Part shown: positions 38,060 through 46,822 of the stretch, in pieces | Position numbering within the stretch: the first letter of the stretch is position 1 | Layout: each line of letters starts with the position of its first letter | NCBI GenBank assembly: GCA_035627835.1 | Contig: DASPKX010000181.1 | Span: forward strand, 1-64,000 | DNA length: 64,000 nt | DNA from: DASPKX01 sp035627835 | Lineage (GTDB): Bacteria; Verrucomicrobiota; Verrucomicrobiia; Limisphaerales; SXQI01 | Direction: 5' to 3' | Program-made: the position numbers and the translations under genes | Notes under the pieces: generated by a model | Told to the model about the DNA's origin: nothing | The model's input: only the letters and a program-made list of their open reading frames with translations | Databases searched by the model: none

Positions 38060-39175
38060 ATGAACCTTGTAAAACTCGCACTAACTTTTTTGATTATGGC
38101 TGCAACAGTCGGACAAAGCGCAGGAGCCGCGGGCGTGGAAAAAATCGTTTGGGGTAAAACGAACGATGGCCAGGAGGTTCATCTTTACACCTTGCGCAAC
38201 AACAAGGGCATGACCGCGAAGATCATGACCCTCGGCGCTCTTCTCACCGAAGTCCGCACTCCTGATCGCAACGGCAAAGATGGGGTCGTGGTTCTTGGCT
38301 TCGACAACCTCGACCAATATCTCAAGGGCCACCCGTTCTTTGGAGCAATCGCTGGCCGCGTCGCCAACCGCATCAAGGAAGGCAAATTCCGTCTCGACGG
38401 CAAGGAATACACTCTTGCCATCAATAACGGGCCAAATCACCTGCACGGCGGCAAGAAAGGTTTTGATAAATACGTCTGGAAAGCGGAGGTCGTGCAGGGA
38501 GCTAAGGGTTACGCGGTCAAGTTCTCGCACGTGAGCCCGGACATGGACGAAGGCTACCCCGGCACAATGAATATCTCCGTCACTTACACCCTCACGGAGG
38601 AAAACGAGCTGCGTCTGGACTTCGACGCCACCACGGATAAAGCGACCATCATCAACGTCACCAACCACAGCTACTTCAACCTTGCTGGGGAAGGCAGCGT
38701 CCTCGACCACGAGTTGGTGATTGCCGCGGACTTCTACACTCCAACAGACTCTGGTCTCATCCCGACTGGCGAGATCTCCAAGGTTGAAGGCACGGCGTTT
38801 GATTTCCGCACCCCAAAAACGATCGGCAAAGACATCGCGGGCACACCTTCATTCACGCAGGGCTATGACCACAACTTTGTCCTGCGCCAGGGCGACGGCG
38901 CTGGTCCATGGTTTGCCGCGCGCGCTTACGAGCCTAAGAGCGGCCGGGTGATGGATGTTTACACCACCGAGCCAGGCGTTCAGCTCTACACTGCCAACCA
39001 CATGAACGGCTCGCTGAAAGGCTTCGGCGGCGTGAGCTATCCGAAATACGGCGGGTTCTGCCTGGAGACCCAACACTTTCCCGATGCGATCAACAAACCG
39101 CATTTCCCAACCGTGGTGCTCCGTCCCGGACAGAAGTTCGCCTCAACCACTGTGTTTAAGTTCTACACGCGTTAA
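38060..39175 (+). CDS. galM: Exported aldose 1-epimerase (galactose mutarotase)
   Basis: A 371-aa protein with a signal peptide (NLVKLALTFLIMAATVGQSAGA), so it acts outside the cytoplasm, unlike E. coli GalM. Mutarotase landmarks are clear: NRIKEGKFRLDGKEY, the substrate His in NNGPNHLHGGKKGFDK, the catalytic His in VTNHSYFNLAG, and the catalytic Glu in GGFCLETQHFPDAINKP. It interconverts alpha and beta anomers of aldoses such as galactose or glucose. The length is slightly above the family average because of the leader. It converges with the esterase gene, 19 bp between stops. Confidence 0.92.
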   Translation: MNLVKLALTFLIMAATVGQSAGAAGVEKIVWGKTNDGQEVHLYTLRNNKGMTAKIMTLGALLTEVRTPDRNGKDGVVVLGFDNLDQYLKGHPFFGAIAGRVANRIKEGKFRLDGKEYTLAINNGPNHLHGGKKGFDKYVWKAEVVQGAKGYAVKFSHVSPDMDEGYPGTMNISVTYTLTEENELRLDFDATTDKATIINVTNHSYFNLAGEGSVLDHELVIAADFYTPTDSGLIPTGEISKVEGTAFDFRTPKTIGKDIAGTPSFTQGYDHNFVLRQGDGAGPWFAARAYEPKSGRVMDVYTTEPGVQLYTANHMNGSLKGFGGVSYPKYGGFCLETQHFPDAINKPHFPTVVLRPGQKFASTTVFKFYTR

Positions 39176-39194
39176 GGCGTCGAGCGCGCGCCGC

Positions 39195-40370
39195 TCACTT
39201 GGAGGAAAGGTTAAGCGTCAGGGTATTCGTGCCCTGCTTCACGTTGAACGTGCCAGCAGGGAGAACGATCAGATCCTCCATGCTTGGTCTGTCTGTGGTG
39301 CTCTCGGCCACCTGCACGACTTCAACTTTGTGGGTTCCAATCACGGGACTGTGCTCGCCTCTTAAATGGAACTTGCCCCCGCTCAGGAAGGCTGCTGCCA
39401 CTGGCTCCTGATCGCCACTCTCAGGCGTCAAACGCACCCACCCACGCTCCATTGGCTTGCCGTTCACCTGAACGCTGCCGCTCACGGAAGCACGTGGCTT
39501 GTCTGTGAGAAACCCGCTCTTGCGCATCCAATTGATTAGCAATTCCGGCCATTTGCCCGCAGCAGGATCCGCTGGCGCCAGGCCAATCCCATGCGGCCCG
39601 AATGCAAAGATGTGCAACTCCACCGGCACTCCTGCTGTGCGCAACGCCTGGTAGAAGAGAATTGAGTTATCGGGCAGCACGCCATTGTCCTCGGTTGTGT
39701 GCATGAGGAATGTGGGCGGCGTGTTGCTGGTCACCTGCTTCTCATTCGACAACAGCTCCACCAGCTTCGGATCGGGATTGTCGCCCAACAGCATCTTGCG
39801 CGAAAACGCATGCACATTGGGCTCATACATCGAGACCACTGGATAACCAAGAATGGCAAAATCCGGACGCGAACTCTGCTTGCCCACCTCATCCTTTGCG
39901 TTTTCCTCCGCAGCATCGAAATGAGTCGCAAGGGTGGAAGCCAAATGCCCGCCCGCAGAGAACCCCATGATCCCAACACGATTCGTTGCGATGCCAAGCT
40001 CCTTCGCGTTCGCGCGCACATGGCGCACCGCGCGTTGAGCATCATTCAAGGGCGCTGGATGATTATATGTTGGGCCTAAGCGATACTTCAGGACGAACGC
40101 CGCGATGCCATGCTGGTTCAGAAAGCGCGCGACTTGCACCCCTTCATGATCAACCGCATGCATGCGGTATGCGCCCCCTGGGCAGACCACGACAGCCGCT
40201 CCGTTGGCCTTGGATTTCTCGGGCAGATAAGGCGTGAGCGTGGGCACATCTGCAGGGGCGGTTCCCTTCGCGCCGGGTGCTCCTCCGGGCCAGAGCACAA
40301 TCGGCTCCTCAGCAGCCTTCAACAAAGTCATCGACGCCGCCACCATACACAAAACAAAGGCTTTCAACAT
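39195..40370 (-). CDS. Exported alpha/beta-hydrolase, acetyl-xylan-esterase-like
   Basis: A 391-aa protein with a signal peptide (LKAFVLCMVAASMTLLKAA). The alpha/beta-hydrolase fold is shown by CPGGAYRMHAVDHEG (oxyanion region HGG/PGG type), GFSAGGH as nucleophile elbow with catalytic Ser, HTTEDNGVL near the catalytic Asp, and FGPHGIGLAP with the catalytic His, ending in KWPELLINWM. These fit the BD-FAE/acetylesterase group that deacetylates plant polysaccharides. The last about 90 residues (SVSGSVQVNGKPMERGWVRL...) form a carboxypeptidase-regulatory-like beta domain. The exact substrate is not established. Confidence 0.85.
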   Translation of the reverse strand: MLKAFVLCMVAASMTLLKAAEEPIVLWPGGAPGAKGTAPADVPTLTPYLPEKSKANGAAVVVCPGGAYRMHAVDHEGVQVARFLNQHGIAAFVLKYRLGPTYNHPAPLNDAQRAVRHVRANAKELGIATNRVGIMGFSAGGHLASTLATHFDAAEENAKDEVGKQSSRPDFAILGYPVVSMYEPNVHAFSRKMLLGDNPDPKLVELLSNEKQVTSNTPPTFLMHTTEDNGVLPDNSILFYQALRTAGVPVELHIFAFGPHGIGLAPADPAAGKWPELLINWMRKSGFLTDKPRASVSGSVQVNGKPMERGWVRLTPESGDQEPVAAAFLSGGKFHLRGEHSPVIGTHKVEVVQVAESTTDRPSMEDLIVLPAGTFNVKQGTNTLTLNLSSK

Positions 40371-40433
40371 AACGCAACTGGGTTGCGCTCATGAAACCTC
40401 GTTTCCTCCCCCCGCGCAATCGGCGATTCGTTC

Positions 40434-40949
40434 TTACAGCTCCAGGCCACCGCTGTTGGTCGGATCCTTAGCAAATTCGGCCAGGAGTGACTTGAGCTGC
40501 TCACGAGTGAATGCCTTTTTGATCTTCGCGATTTCTTGAGTGGCCAACTGGTCGCATCGTTCATTTTCCTTATGCCCCGCGTGTCCTTTAAGCCAGTTCC
40601 ACTTGATCGAATGCCTGCGAGTAGCCTCATCCAACTGTTTCCACAGATCGCCATTCTTCACTGGCTTCTTCGCTTTGGTGCGCCAACCATTCTTCCTCCA
40701 TGCGAAGACCCACGCGGTAATTCCATTCTTCACATATTCCGAATCCGTGAAGAACTCGACCTGGCAAGGCTCCTTAAGCGCATTTAAAGCCTCAATGGCC
40801 CCTTGAAGCTCCATCCGGTTATTGGTGGTTGCCGGCGCGCCCCCGCTAATCTCCCGCCGATGCTCCCCATAGGTCAGCACCGCAGCCCAACCACCCGGCC
40901 CCGGGTTCCCCTGACACGCTCCGTCTGAATGAATAACAACAACCTTCAT
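40434..40949 (-). CDS. rnhA: Ribonuclease HI
   Basis: A 171-aa enzyme with all catalytic landmarks of RNase HI: Asp9 in HSDGACQGNPGPGG, Glu in NNRMELQGA, Asp in FFTDSEYV, His in GHAGHKENERCD and the final Asp there. It cleaves RNA in RNA:DNA hybrids. The basic protrusion (WRKNGWRTKAKKPVKNGDLW) is present, as in E. coli. About 25 extra C-terminal residues (KKAFTREQLKSLLAEF...) exceed the usual length. It lies 63 bp upstream of the esterase gene on the same strand. Confidence 0.95.
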   Translation of the reverse strand: MKVVVIHSDGACQGNPGPGGWAAVLTYGEHRREISGGAPATTNNRMELQGAIEALNALKEPCQVEFFTDSEYVKNGITAWVFAWRKNGWRTKAKKPVKNGDLWKQLDEATRRHSIKWNWLKGHAGHKENERCDQLATQEIAKIKKAFTREQLKSLLAEFAKDPTNSGGLEL

Positions 40950-41004
40950 CGATAGCCAAGTGGCGGCTGAATGGCATCAAAGAGGGACTCATGCGTGCGT
41001 GCAA

Positions 41005-41047
41005 TAAAGAACAAAGGCCGGAGCGCACACTTGTGCTGCCCCGGCCT
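41005..41047 (-). terminator. Probable terminator of the amidohydrolase gene
   Basis: AGGCCGG (41015-41021) pairs with CCGGCCT (41041-41047). On the minus strand the stem is followed by TTTGTTCTTTATT. It lies 20 bp beyond the stop at 41067. Confidence 0.65.
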
Positions 41048-41066
41048 AAAAGGTGGATCCAGCTTT

Positions 41067-43070
41067 TCAGTGCGTGTCGTCGTGGGAGTGGTTGCAGAGT
41101 TCATGCCCAGGCGGCACGTCGAGGAAGAACCACTTGTTCACATAATCCTCCAGCGCGTTCCCGTCTGGAGTGATGTGATTGAGGTTTGCTGGATATAAGC
41201 GATACGGCGGAGTCGCGTCGTTTAGCAACCCAGCGGTGGTCACATCACCCACCAAGACTTGGAGATGCATGTCGTTCTGCTCCGTGAAGACTGGCGCCAG
41301 CTCCACAGCTTCAGCATTTAACTCGCCGTCAGCGGTTAAACCTGCGGATGGAACCAACACGAAGTTGTAGAAATCGGCATTGCTCATCTGTGCGGTGCCG
41401 AAGAAGCGCGCCTTCAGGTAGGACCATGTGTTTTCAGGCCCCGTGGGGCTGCCGTCCGGGCTTGGGCTGTCACCACCGATGGCGCGCAAGCCCTCCCGCA
41501 GCAGCGTCTCGATTTGCGCGAAGGTTTGTGTGCCCTTGGGAACTCCTGCTTTCGTTACATCCACTGCTTTCGGGCACCAATCCGCTGGTGTGGTGAGTAT
41601 TTCATAATCTCCTGGCTTGAGCGCTTCCATCAGGTAGGCGTCACCAGCGAGCGGCTCGCCATCCACCAAGACCAAACGAACGTCGCGCTCAGTTGCATCG
41701 ATCAAATGGCGGTAAGGAGTGGCGGGCAGCCCGCGCGATGGCTGGTGAGGAGGACGTGTAATGACCAGCAAGTCGGCCACTTTGCCTGCCTCGATCGAGC
41801 CGACCTCGCTATCCCAACGAACCGTTTTCGCAGGGTTGCTCGTGACCATCGCGACCAACAGGCGGTCCAGCGCCTCTTCAGCCGCTTTCAACTCGGAGCC
41901 TTCCTTGCCTTCCAGGCTTACCTCAGCCACTCGTGAACGGTGACCGCCCAGATGCCGAGGATCGCGCAACGCGATATCCGCCACCTTGAGTTCGGCGAGC
42001 AGGTTGTGAGATCCGCTCGGGCTCCAATCAGTGCCCAGTGAGACGGTCACCCCCGCCGCGAGCGCATCGTAAACAGCGGTGGTCTTCCCATACAGCAGCA
42101 GATTGGACAGCGGCGACCACACCAACTTAGCCCCGCGACCATCCCCTGCCCCATCCTGACGCGCTGCGGGCGCCGGTGCCATCAGCGAGAAGTCCTCCGG
42201 CTCCAGGCCAGTCCCATGAATGATCACGGTCGCGTCATTCAATAAACCGATCGAACGGAGCAAGTTGAACTCGCGGCGGGACGAAAAAGTATCGCCGGGC
42301 AGCCGGTCTGAATCCCTAACGCCTTCAGCTAGATGCACGAGCCATGCTTCAACCGATCCATTGCGCATCTGCCGCAGTAGGCCGTTCGGCAGCGAGTTAA
42401 TGAATCCCTGGTTGTCGATGCTTGGAACACGGCCATCAATGCGGTCGCGACCGAACGAGCCGTTCTCCACATTGCGGACGAGGATGTTGTCCGCAGCCGG
42501 GTTTGCGGGTGAACCCTGAATCGCTGTTTCACCTCCGACAAGCGCCCGCACCTCGGAGTATTTCAACAACTCCGCGCCGAGGTTGAGGGCGCGGGTGTCG
42601 GTCAGCACACGCTGTGGTGTAACGACGAGGCGGCGATACTCCTCTGGCTGAGTCCATTGATACCGATTGCCATACGGCTCCCGGCCAGTGTTGCGGCCTG
42701 CATTCGGCTGCGCATGGCTGCTCGGGGCCAGCCAAAGCGGCAGCGCATTGTAGTATGGGTGATTGTGCAGGTTAATTAAACCAGGGAAGATCATCCCATC
42801 CGGTCCGAGGTTAATCTCGGTGTAAGTTTTATTGCCGAGCCCCTTGGGTTTGCCGTTCCCTTCCCAAACCGCGGCAATCTTGTTCCCTTCGATGAGAACA
42901 TTGCCGTGTTTCAGGACCGTGAACTGATCGTCCATTGTGACGACGGTCCCGCGTAAAAGGATCGCATCCGCTGCAAAGGCAGCATTGATGGTGGTGAGCG
43001 CCAGCGCAGCAGCAACGAGGGCCAGGCTCTTGCGCCGGAGTGTTCGAGTGAAATTTGAGTTGTGCATCAT
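41067..43070 (-). CDS. Exported amidohydrolase family protein
   Basis: About 667 aa from ATG 43070 (ATG 43067 follows at once). A signal peptide (FTRTLRRKSLALVAAALALTTINAAFA) sends it out of the cytoplasm. The metal-dependent amidohydrolase core is recognisable: GLINLHNHPYYN (HxH metal site), a conserved VIIHGTGLEPED, SPLSNLLLYG, and LGTDWSPSG (metal-binding Asp). The middle follows the guanine-deaminase/chlorohydrolase-like branch. The C-terminal about 150 residues after PADWCPKAVD have no family I recognise. The substrate is unknown. Upstream it carries a bipartite motif shared with the sigma-factor gene, which suggests it belongs to that sigma factor's regulon. Confidence 0.82.
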   Translation of the reverse strand: MMHNSNFTRTLRRKSLALVAAALALTTINAAFAADAILLRGTVVTMDDQFTVLKHGNVLIEGNKIAAVWEGNGKPKGLGNKTYTEINLGPDGMIFPGLINLHNHPYYNALPLWLAPSSHAQPNAGRNTGREPYGNRYQWTQPEEYRRLVVTPQRVLTDTRALNLGAELLKYSEVRALVGGETAIQGSPANPAADNILVRNVENGSFGRDRIDGRVPSIDNQGFINSLPNGLLRQMRNGSVEAWLVHLAEGVRDSDRLPGDTFSSRREFNLLRSIGLLNDATVIIHGTGLEPEDFSLMAPAPAARQDGAGDGRGAKLVWSPLSNLLLYGKTTAVYDALAAGVTVSLGTDWSPSGSHNLLAELKVADIALRDPRHLGGHRSRVAEVSLEGKEGSELKAAEEALDRLLVAMVTSNPAKTVRWDSEVGSIEAGKVADLLVITRPPHQPSRGLPATPYRHLIDATERDVRLVLVDGEPLAGDAYLMEALKPGDYEILTTPADWCPKAVDVTKAGVPKGTQTFAQIETLLREGLRAIGGDSPSPDGSPTGPENTWSYLKARFFGTAQMSNADFYNFVLVPSAGLTADGELNAEAVELAPVFTEQNDMHLQVLVGDVTTAGLLNDATPPYRLYPANLNHITPDGNALEDYVNKWFFLDVPPGHELCNHSHDDTH

Positions 43071-43077
43071 CAAGAAG

Positions 43078-43117
43078 CAGTTCGCATCCTGATCCCTCAA
43101 CCTTTCAAAGAATCTGC
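43078..43117 (-). promoter_or_regulatory. Bipartite promoter-like motif before amidohydrolase
   Basis: On the minus strand, TGAAAGGTT (43098-43106) is separated by 14 bases from CGAACTG (43078-43084). The same pair with the same spacing stands before the ECF sigma gene (46749-46788), and the bases just upstream (GCAGATT) are also shared. The proposed -10 element ends 7 bases before the start codon, so the mRNA would have almost no leader. Confidence 0.6.
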
Positions 43118-43135
43118 AGATTTTTTAGCCTGTCG

Positions 43136-46126
43136 TCAGAGGTTCAAAGATATGCCAGCGCCCTCCACCGTTTCTCGCAGTCTCCCCAAATGCCAGGAAT
43201 AGACACCCCCCTCTTTCGTGCCGAAGAGCAGAACCTGTCCATTCCGGTGGAAAGTCATCTCGGACACGACTTCATTCCGCGGAGATTTGAGGCGGGCCAA
43301 TGGCTCCCGGGTTTTCCCGTTCAGGAGCGTGATATCACGAAAATTGTGAAGCACAGCCAACACGCGGCCATCAGGACTGAACGCCAAAGATCCTGGCTCC
43401 TCCGCGGCCACCTCCCTGTAAAAAGGCTTTCCTGTGTGCTGGAGGGTTTGGCTCGACACCATCATCACCATTTCACCCATTCCAACCGCCAACGCGGACC
43501 CGTCTGGCGTGAACGCCAGCCGGCAAGTCCGAGCCGGAACAACGCGCTCCTGAAAGTCCGGCAGGCTTAACAAAATAGCCGCGCGCCCATACCAACCGGA
43601 AACTGCGACCGTTTGTTGGTCAGGACTTAAGGTCAAGTCGCAGATGTTCGACAAGGCGGTTAAGCTGTGGTTCTCCCATTGGCCTAACGATTGCCAAGTC
43701 CCGGGCTGAACGCGCTCTACTTTGAGGTCAGAGGCGACCACCAATTCCTCGCCATCGCGCCTAGCTGCTATTCGCGACACTTTTGGCGCATTCCAGACCG
43801 GCCGCAGTTCAGCCGTTTCAGTCACTGCTAACTGGCTGATCCCCTTTTCTGTGCCAACGAACACGGAGTTGCTAAGGAAGAGCCCATCAAAAAAGGCGGC
43901 GCCTTTCCCAGCAATAATTCGTCGGCCGCTTGCTGTGGTTAGCGCAAGCCCATCCATGCTCGTTGCAAGAAGGCTGTTGTCGTCATTCACGCGCAGTCGT
44001 GTAATGGCGCCAAGGCGGCCAGGCGGTTGCCATGTGCGGAAAGCGGGGGATTCTGTGAACTCACGCACGCTTAACCGCTGGGCCTCCCGCACGAAGGCAA
44101 CATTGTTGTTGGTGGAGCTGAAACGAGTTCCGAAGCCTTCGTCCGTCTCCACCAGCATCTCGCCCGAACGGAGATCCCACAGTCGGGTGGTGCGATCATG
44201 TGAGGAGGTCAGCAAGAGCGCCCCTCGCGGATTGTAATCCACGCGCAGGATCAAACCTGCATGAGCGGTGAATGACTGTTTACCACCGCTTTCGAGGTTC
44301 CAGAGCACGACCTGGCCAGCGGTCGTGCCCATGGCCAGCTCCTTTGAATCGCGTCTCCAATCAACACAGAACACTTCGCTCGAATGCTGATGAACAGCCT
44401 CCTTTTTGAGCGAAGCAAGGCCCCACACCTCCACCTGCTTTCCGGCTGCCACAGCGATGCTTCGTGAGTCGGGCGAGAATGCAATCCAGGTTGGCTTTCC
44501 GCCCACGGTCAGCGCTGGACCGTGCGACCAGGCGGGCAGTTGGAAAATGCGGACGATGCTTTCGGTCACCGCGCTGGCGGCATGACTTCCGTTTGGTGAG
44601 AAGTCAAAAGCGCGGTCGGGCTTTGTTAAGCCTGTTCCCCATCTGGTCTTTAAAACCACATTGGTCGTGGCGAGATCGTAAATCCAACAGCTCAATTGCT
44701 GGTAGCGCACAGCTAGCCAGCGTTTGTCAGGGCTGATGTGGAGCAGGTCCACAAGCGGTTTCTCACCAGAGGCATGAATTGTGTGACGCTCGCCTGTGGC
44801 GAGTGAACCCACGGACAACTCGCCGTCCCCGGTGCCGACGGCGTAAAGTTCCAGGTCATCCGAGAACGCAAAAGCAGTTGTCCCGGCGTGTATGGCCGCC
44901 TCCACCGGCTCGTGATGGAGGTCCGGATAGGCCGCGAGCGCGATGGCTTCATTGCGGGTGCGCTCGTCCACTTGAATAGCTGCTGCATCCGTGACTGCCT
45001 GCCACGCTTTCGCAATGCTCCCGGCCCGCTTGTGCGTCATTCGCAAAGCTTCAGCCTGGCTGAGAAGCGCGTTGTGCAATTGGTGCCGCGCCATCTTCTC
45101 CGCGCGCTTCGCGCTGACGCGGAGTTCTTCGGATTGCTGGGCATTCTGAACTGCGGTGCGAAGCTGCTCGTCTGAAAAGAGCCAGGCCCCAAGCGCAAGG
45201 ACAGCAACAACCGCTGCCAGCGCGAGCCCCTTGGTGAGTTGCGCGGCGCGGGCCTCCGCCTCACGCAGGCGCTTCACGGAACGTCCGCTCTGCAGAATGG
45301 CCAAGTCGGCCAGCAGCTCCGAAGCGGATTGGTGACGCTGATTCACATCCGAATGGCAGGCTTTTAAGCAGATTTCATTTAGCTCTATGAGCGCCTGGCG
45401 ATCAGCGCGGCCAACCCATTCGCGAGGCAGTTCTGGAAATTCTGCGCGGTCCTTGCCGCTGATCATCTCGTAGAGAACTTTGCCCAGGCTGTAGATATCG
45501 GCCTGGATCGAGCCGGGCCCTTCAGGGGGAACAAATCCTTCCGTGCCCACAAAGCTGGCGGATTCCCCAAGGACGGCCACGAGGCCGATGTCCGCGAGCT
45601 TAGGAACGCCATCCACAAAGATGATGTTCGAAGGCTTGATGTCGCGATGAATCAAGCCCTTCCCGTGCAGGTGGACCAAGGCTCCTGCCAATGCCATTGT
45701 CACTCGCAGCGCTTCAGCCGCCGCAAGTGGCTCGCCTATTTTTAACGCAGTCGCGAGCGTGCGCGGCGTGTAGGATTTGGGGTCAATTGTTTGACCCGTG
45801 TGGAGATCATCGGCGACCTCCATGACGTAGTAAAAAAAGGCATCTTCCGCGTAACGCGCCGCGTGAAATATGGTCACGAGTGACTCATGCGAACGTGAGA
45901 TCGGCTCATAAATCCGGATGCCTTCAAATTCACGATTGAACGGACGCTCTTCGCGAAACCGGCCGCGCTCAATGATCTTAACAGCGCGATACCCCCCAAG
46001 GACGTTGCGAGCCAACCAGACGTCCCCGTAACTTCCCCCACCGATGCGCTTGAGCAGCTCGAAGTCCCCTAGCAAAAGCCGGGGCTTCTCTGGCGGCGCT
46101 GAGGAATTACGGTCGCCGGCTTCCAT
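43136..46126 (-). CDS. Membrane Ser/Thr protein kinase with WD40 propeller
   Basis: A 996-aa kinase. The cytoplasmic Hanks-type kinase domain spans about residues 20-290: glycine loop GGGSYGDV (29-36), Lys49 in AVK, catalytic HRDIKPSN (160-167), and DIG (179-181) in place of the usual DFG, with SLGKVLYEM later. A membrane segment (about 312-330, LALAAVVAVLALGAWLF) is followed by a coiled coil (about 335-365). Then comes a long WD40-type propeller (about 405-990) with repeats such as VVLWNLESGG and TRLWDLRSGEMLVE. The sigma-factor gene ends 1 bp before its ATG. ECF sigma factors linked to Ser/Thr kinases are known from Planctomycetes, so the kinase probably controls that sigma factor. Confidence 0.9.
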   Translation of the reverse strand: MEAGDRNSSAPPEKPRLLLGDFELLKRIGGGSYGDVWLARNVLGGYRAVKIIERGRFREERPFNREFEGIRIYEPISRSHESLVTIFHAARYAEDAFFYYVMEVADDLHTGQTIDPKSYTPRTLATALKIGEPLAAAEALRVTMALAGALVHLHGKGLIHRDIKPSNIIFVDGVPKLADIGLVAVLGESASFVGTEGFVPPEGPGSIQADIYSLGKVLYEMISGKDRAEFPELPREWVGRADRQALIELNEICLKACHSDVNQRHQSASELLADLAILQSGRSVKRLREAEARAAQLTKGLALAAVVAVLALGAWLFSDEQLRTAVQNAQQSEELRVSAKRAEKMARHQLHNALLSQAEALRMTHKRAGSIAKAWQAVTDAAAIQVDERTRNEAIALAAYPDLHHEPVEAAIHAGTTAFAFSDDLELYAVGTGDGELSVGSLATGERHTIHASGEKPLVDLLHISPDKRWLAVRYQQLSCWIYDLATTNVVLKTRWGTGLTKPDRAFDFSPNGSHAASAVTESIVRIFQLPAWSHGPALTVGGKPTWIAFSPDSRSIAVAAGKQVEVWGLASLKKEAVHQHSSEVFCVDWRRDSKELAMGTTAGQVVLWNLESGGKQSFTAHAGLILRVDYNPRGALLLTSSHDRTTRLWDLRSGEMLVETDEGFGTRFSSTNNNVAFVREAQRLSVREFTESPAFRTWQPPGRLGAITRLRVNDDNSLLATSMDGLALTTASGRRIIAGKGAAFFDGLFLSNSVFVGTEKGISQLAVTETAELRPVWNAPKVSRIAARRDGEELVVASDLKVERVQPGTWQSLGQWENHSLTALSNICDLTLSPDQQTVAVSGWYGRAAILLSLPDFQERVVPARTCRLAFTPDGSALAVGMGEMVMMVSSQTLQHTGKPFYREVAAEEPGSLAFSPDGRVLAVLHNFRDITLLNGKTREPLARLKSPRNEVVSEMTFHRNGQVLLFGTKEGGVYSWHLGRLRETVEGAGISLNL

Positions 46127-46127
46127 G

Positions 46128-46739
46128 CTACGTTTGAGCAGCGAGCGCTTTCATTTCCTTCTTCAAGAGCGCGGAGACGCGGTGTTTGGCGAGGTATATC
46201 TGCGCCAGGTTTACTCCCAGGATCTTGGCCACTTCAGACGCGGGGGCTTCCTTGAGCACATTGAGATCAAAGATCTGATACTGCCGGGCGCTGACCTGCT
46301 TTCGGACTTTTTCAAGCGCGCGGACAATCAGCGTTTGCTGCCATTGCTGCTCCCAGAGGTCGTCGAGTTCGTTTGACCATTGTTCCTCCTCAAGTGCCTC
46401 GCCTGGCCCCTGGCTCACCACCTTCTCGCGCTCAACGCGACGGCTGCGGAAATAGTCCGCGATTCGCCTCCGGGTGACGAGCTTAAGCCAACCCTTGAAC
46501 GAACCTTTTGCCGGATCGTAGCGGAAACCGGGCATCTCCTGCGCGACCGACAAGATGGTTTCCTGAACGACATCCTGCGCTTCGGCGTCGTTCAGCCCGG
46601 CGGATTTTGCCACGGTGTAAATCAGCTTTCCGTAGCTGTTAAAGAACTCGGTCCAACTCTCGTGGTTATCCCAGGAGCGAAGCCGCGAGAGCAGGCTTTG
46701 GCGCGTGGGCAGAAAAGTGTCTGTGGGTTGCGCAGTCAT
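46128..46739 (-). CDS. ECF-type RNA polymerase sigma factor
   Basis: A 203-aa sigma factor. Region 2 (about 25-95) shows the pattern WTEFFNSYGKLIYTVAKSAG, DAEAQDVVQETILSVAQ and GSFKGWLKLVTRRRIADYFR. Region 4 (about 140-195) shows RQYQIFDLNVLKEAPASEVA followed by the recognition helix AQIYLAKHRV. A short acidic linker (GEALEEEQWSNELDDLW) joins them. No anti-sigma gene of the zinc type is present; instead the WD40 kinase follows after 1 bp, which suggests phosphorylation-based control. A bipartite motif upstream (46749-46788), shared with the amidohydrolase gene, may be its own autoregulated promoter. Confidence 0.93.
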   Translation of the reverse strand: MTAQPTDTFLPTRQSLLSRLRSWDNHESWTEFFNSYGKLIYTVAKSAGLNDAEAQDVVQETILSVAQEMPGFRYDPAKGSFKGWLKLVTRRRIADYFRSRRVEREKVVSQGPGEALEEEQWSNELDDLWEQQWQQTLIVRALEKVRKQVSARQYQIFDLNVLKEAPASEVAKILGVNLAQIYLAKHRVSALLKKEMKALAAQT

Positions 46740-46748
46740 CTCTTACTA

Positions 46749-46788
46749 CAGTTCGGAAGAGACACCCGGAACCTTTCACAAAATCTGC
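46749..46788 (-). promoter_or_regulatory. Bipartite promoter-like motif before ECF sigma gene
   Basis: On the minus strand, TGAAAGGTT (46769-46777), 14 bases, CGAACTG (46749-46755). Together with the copy at 43078-43117 this gives 20 of 24 matching bases around the first element (GCAGATT through GGG), plus an exact second element. It lies 9 bases before the sigma start codon. Confidence 0.6.
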
Positions 46789-46822
46789 GCGGTCTTTCAA
46801 CCGCCAAATCGGCGGGCGCCGC

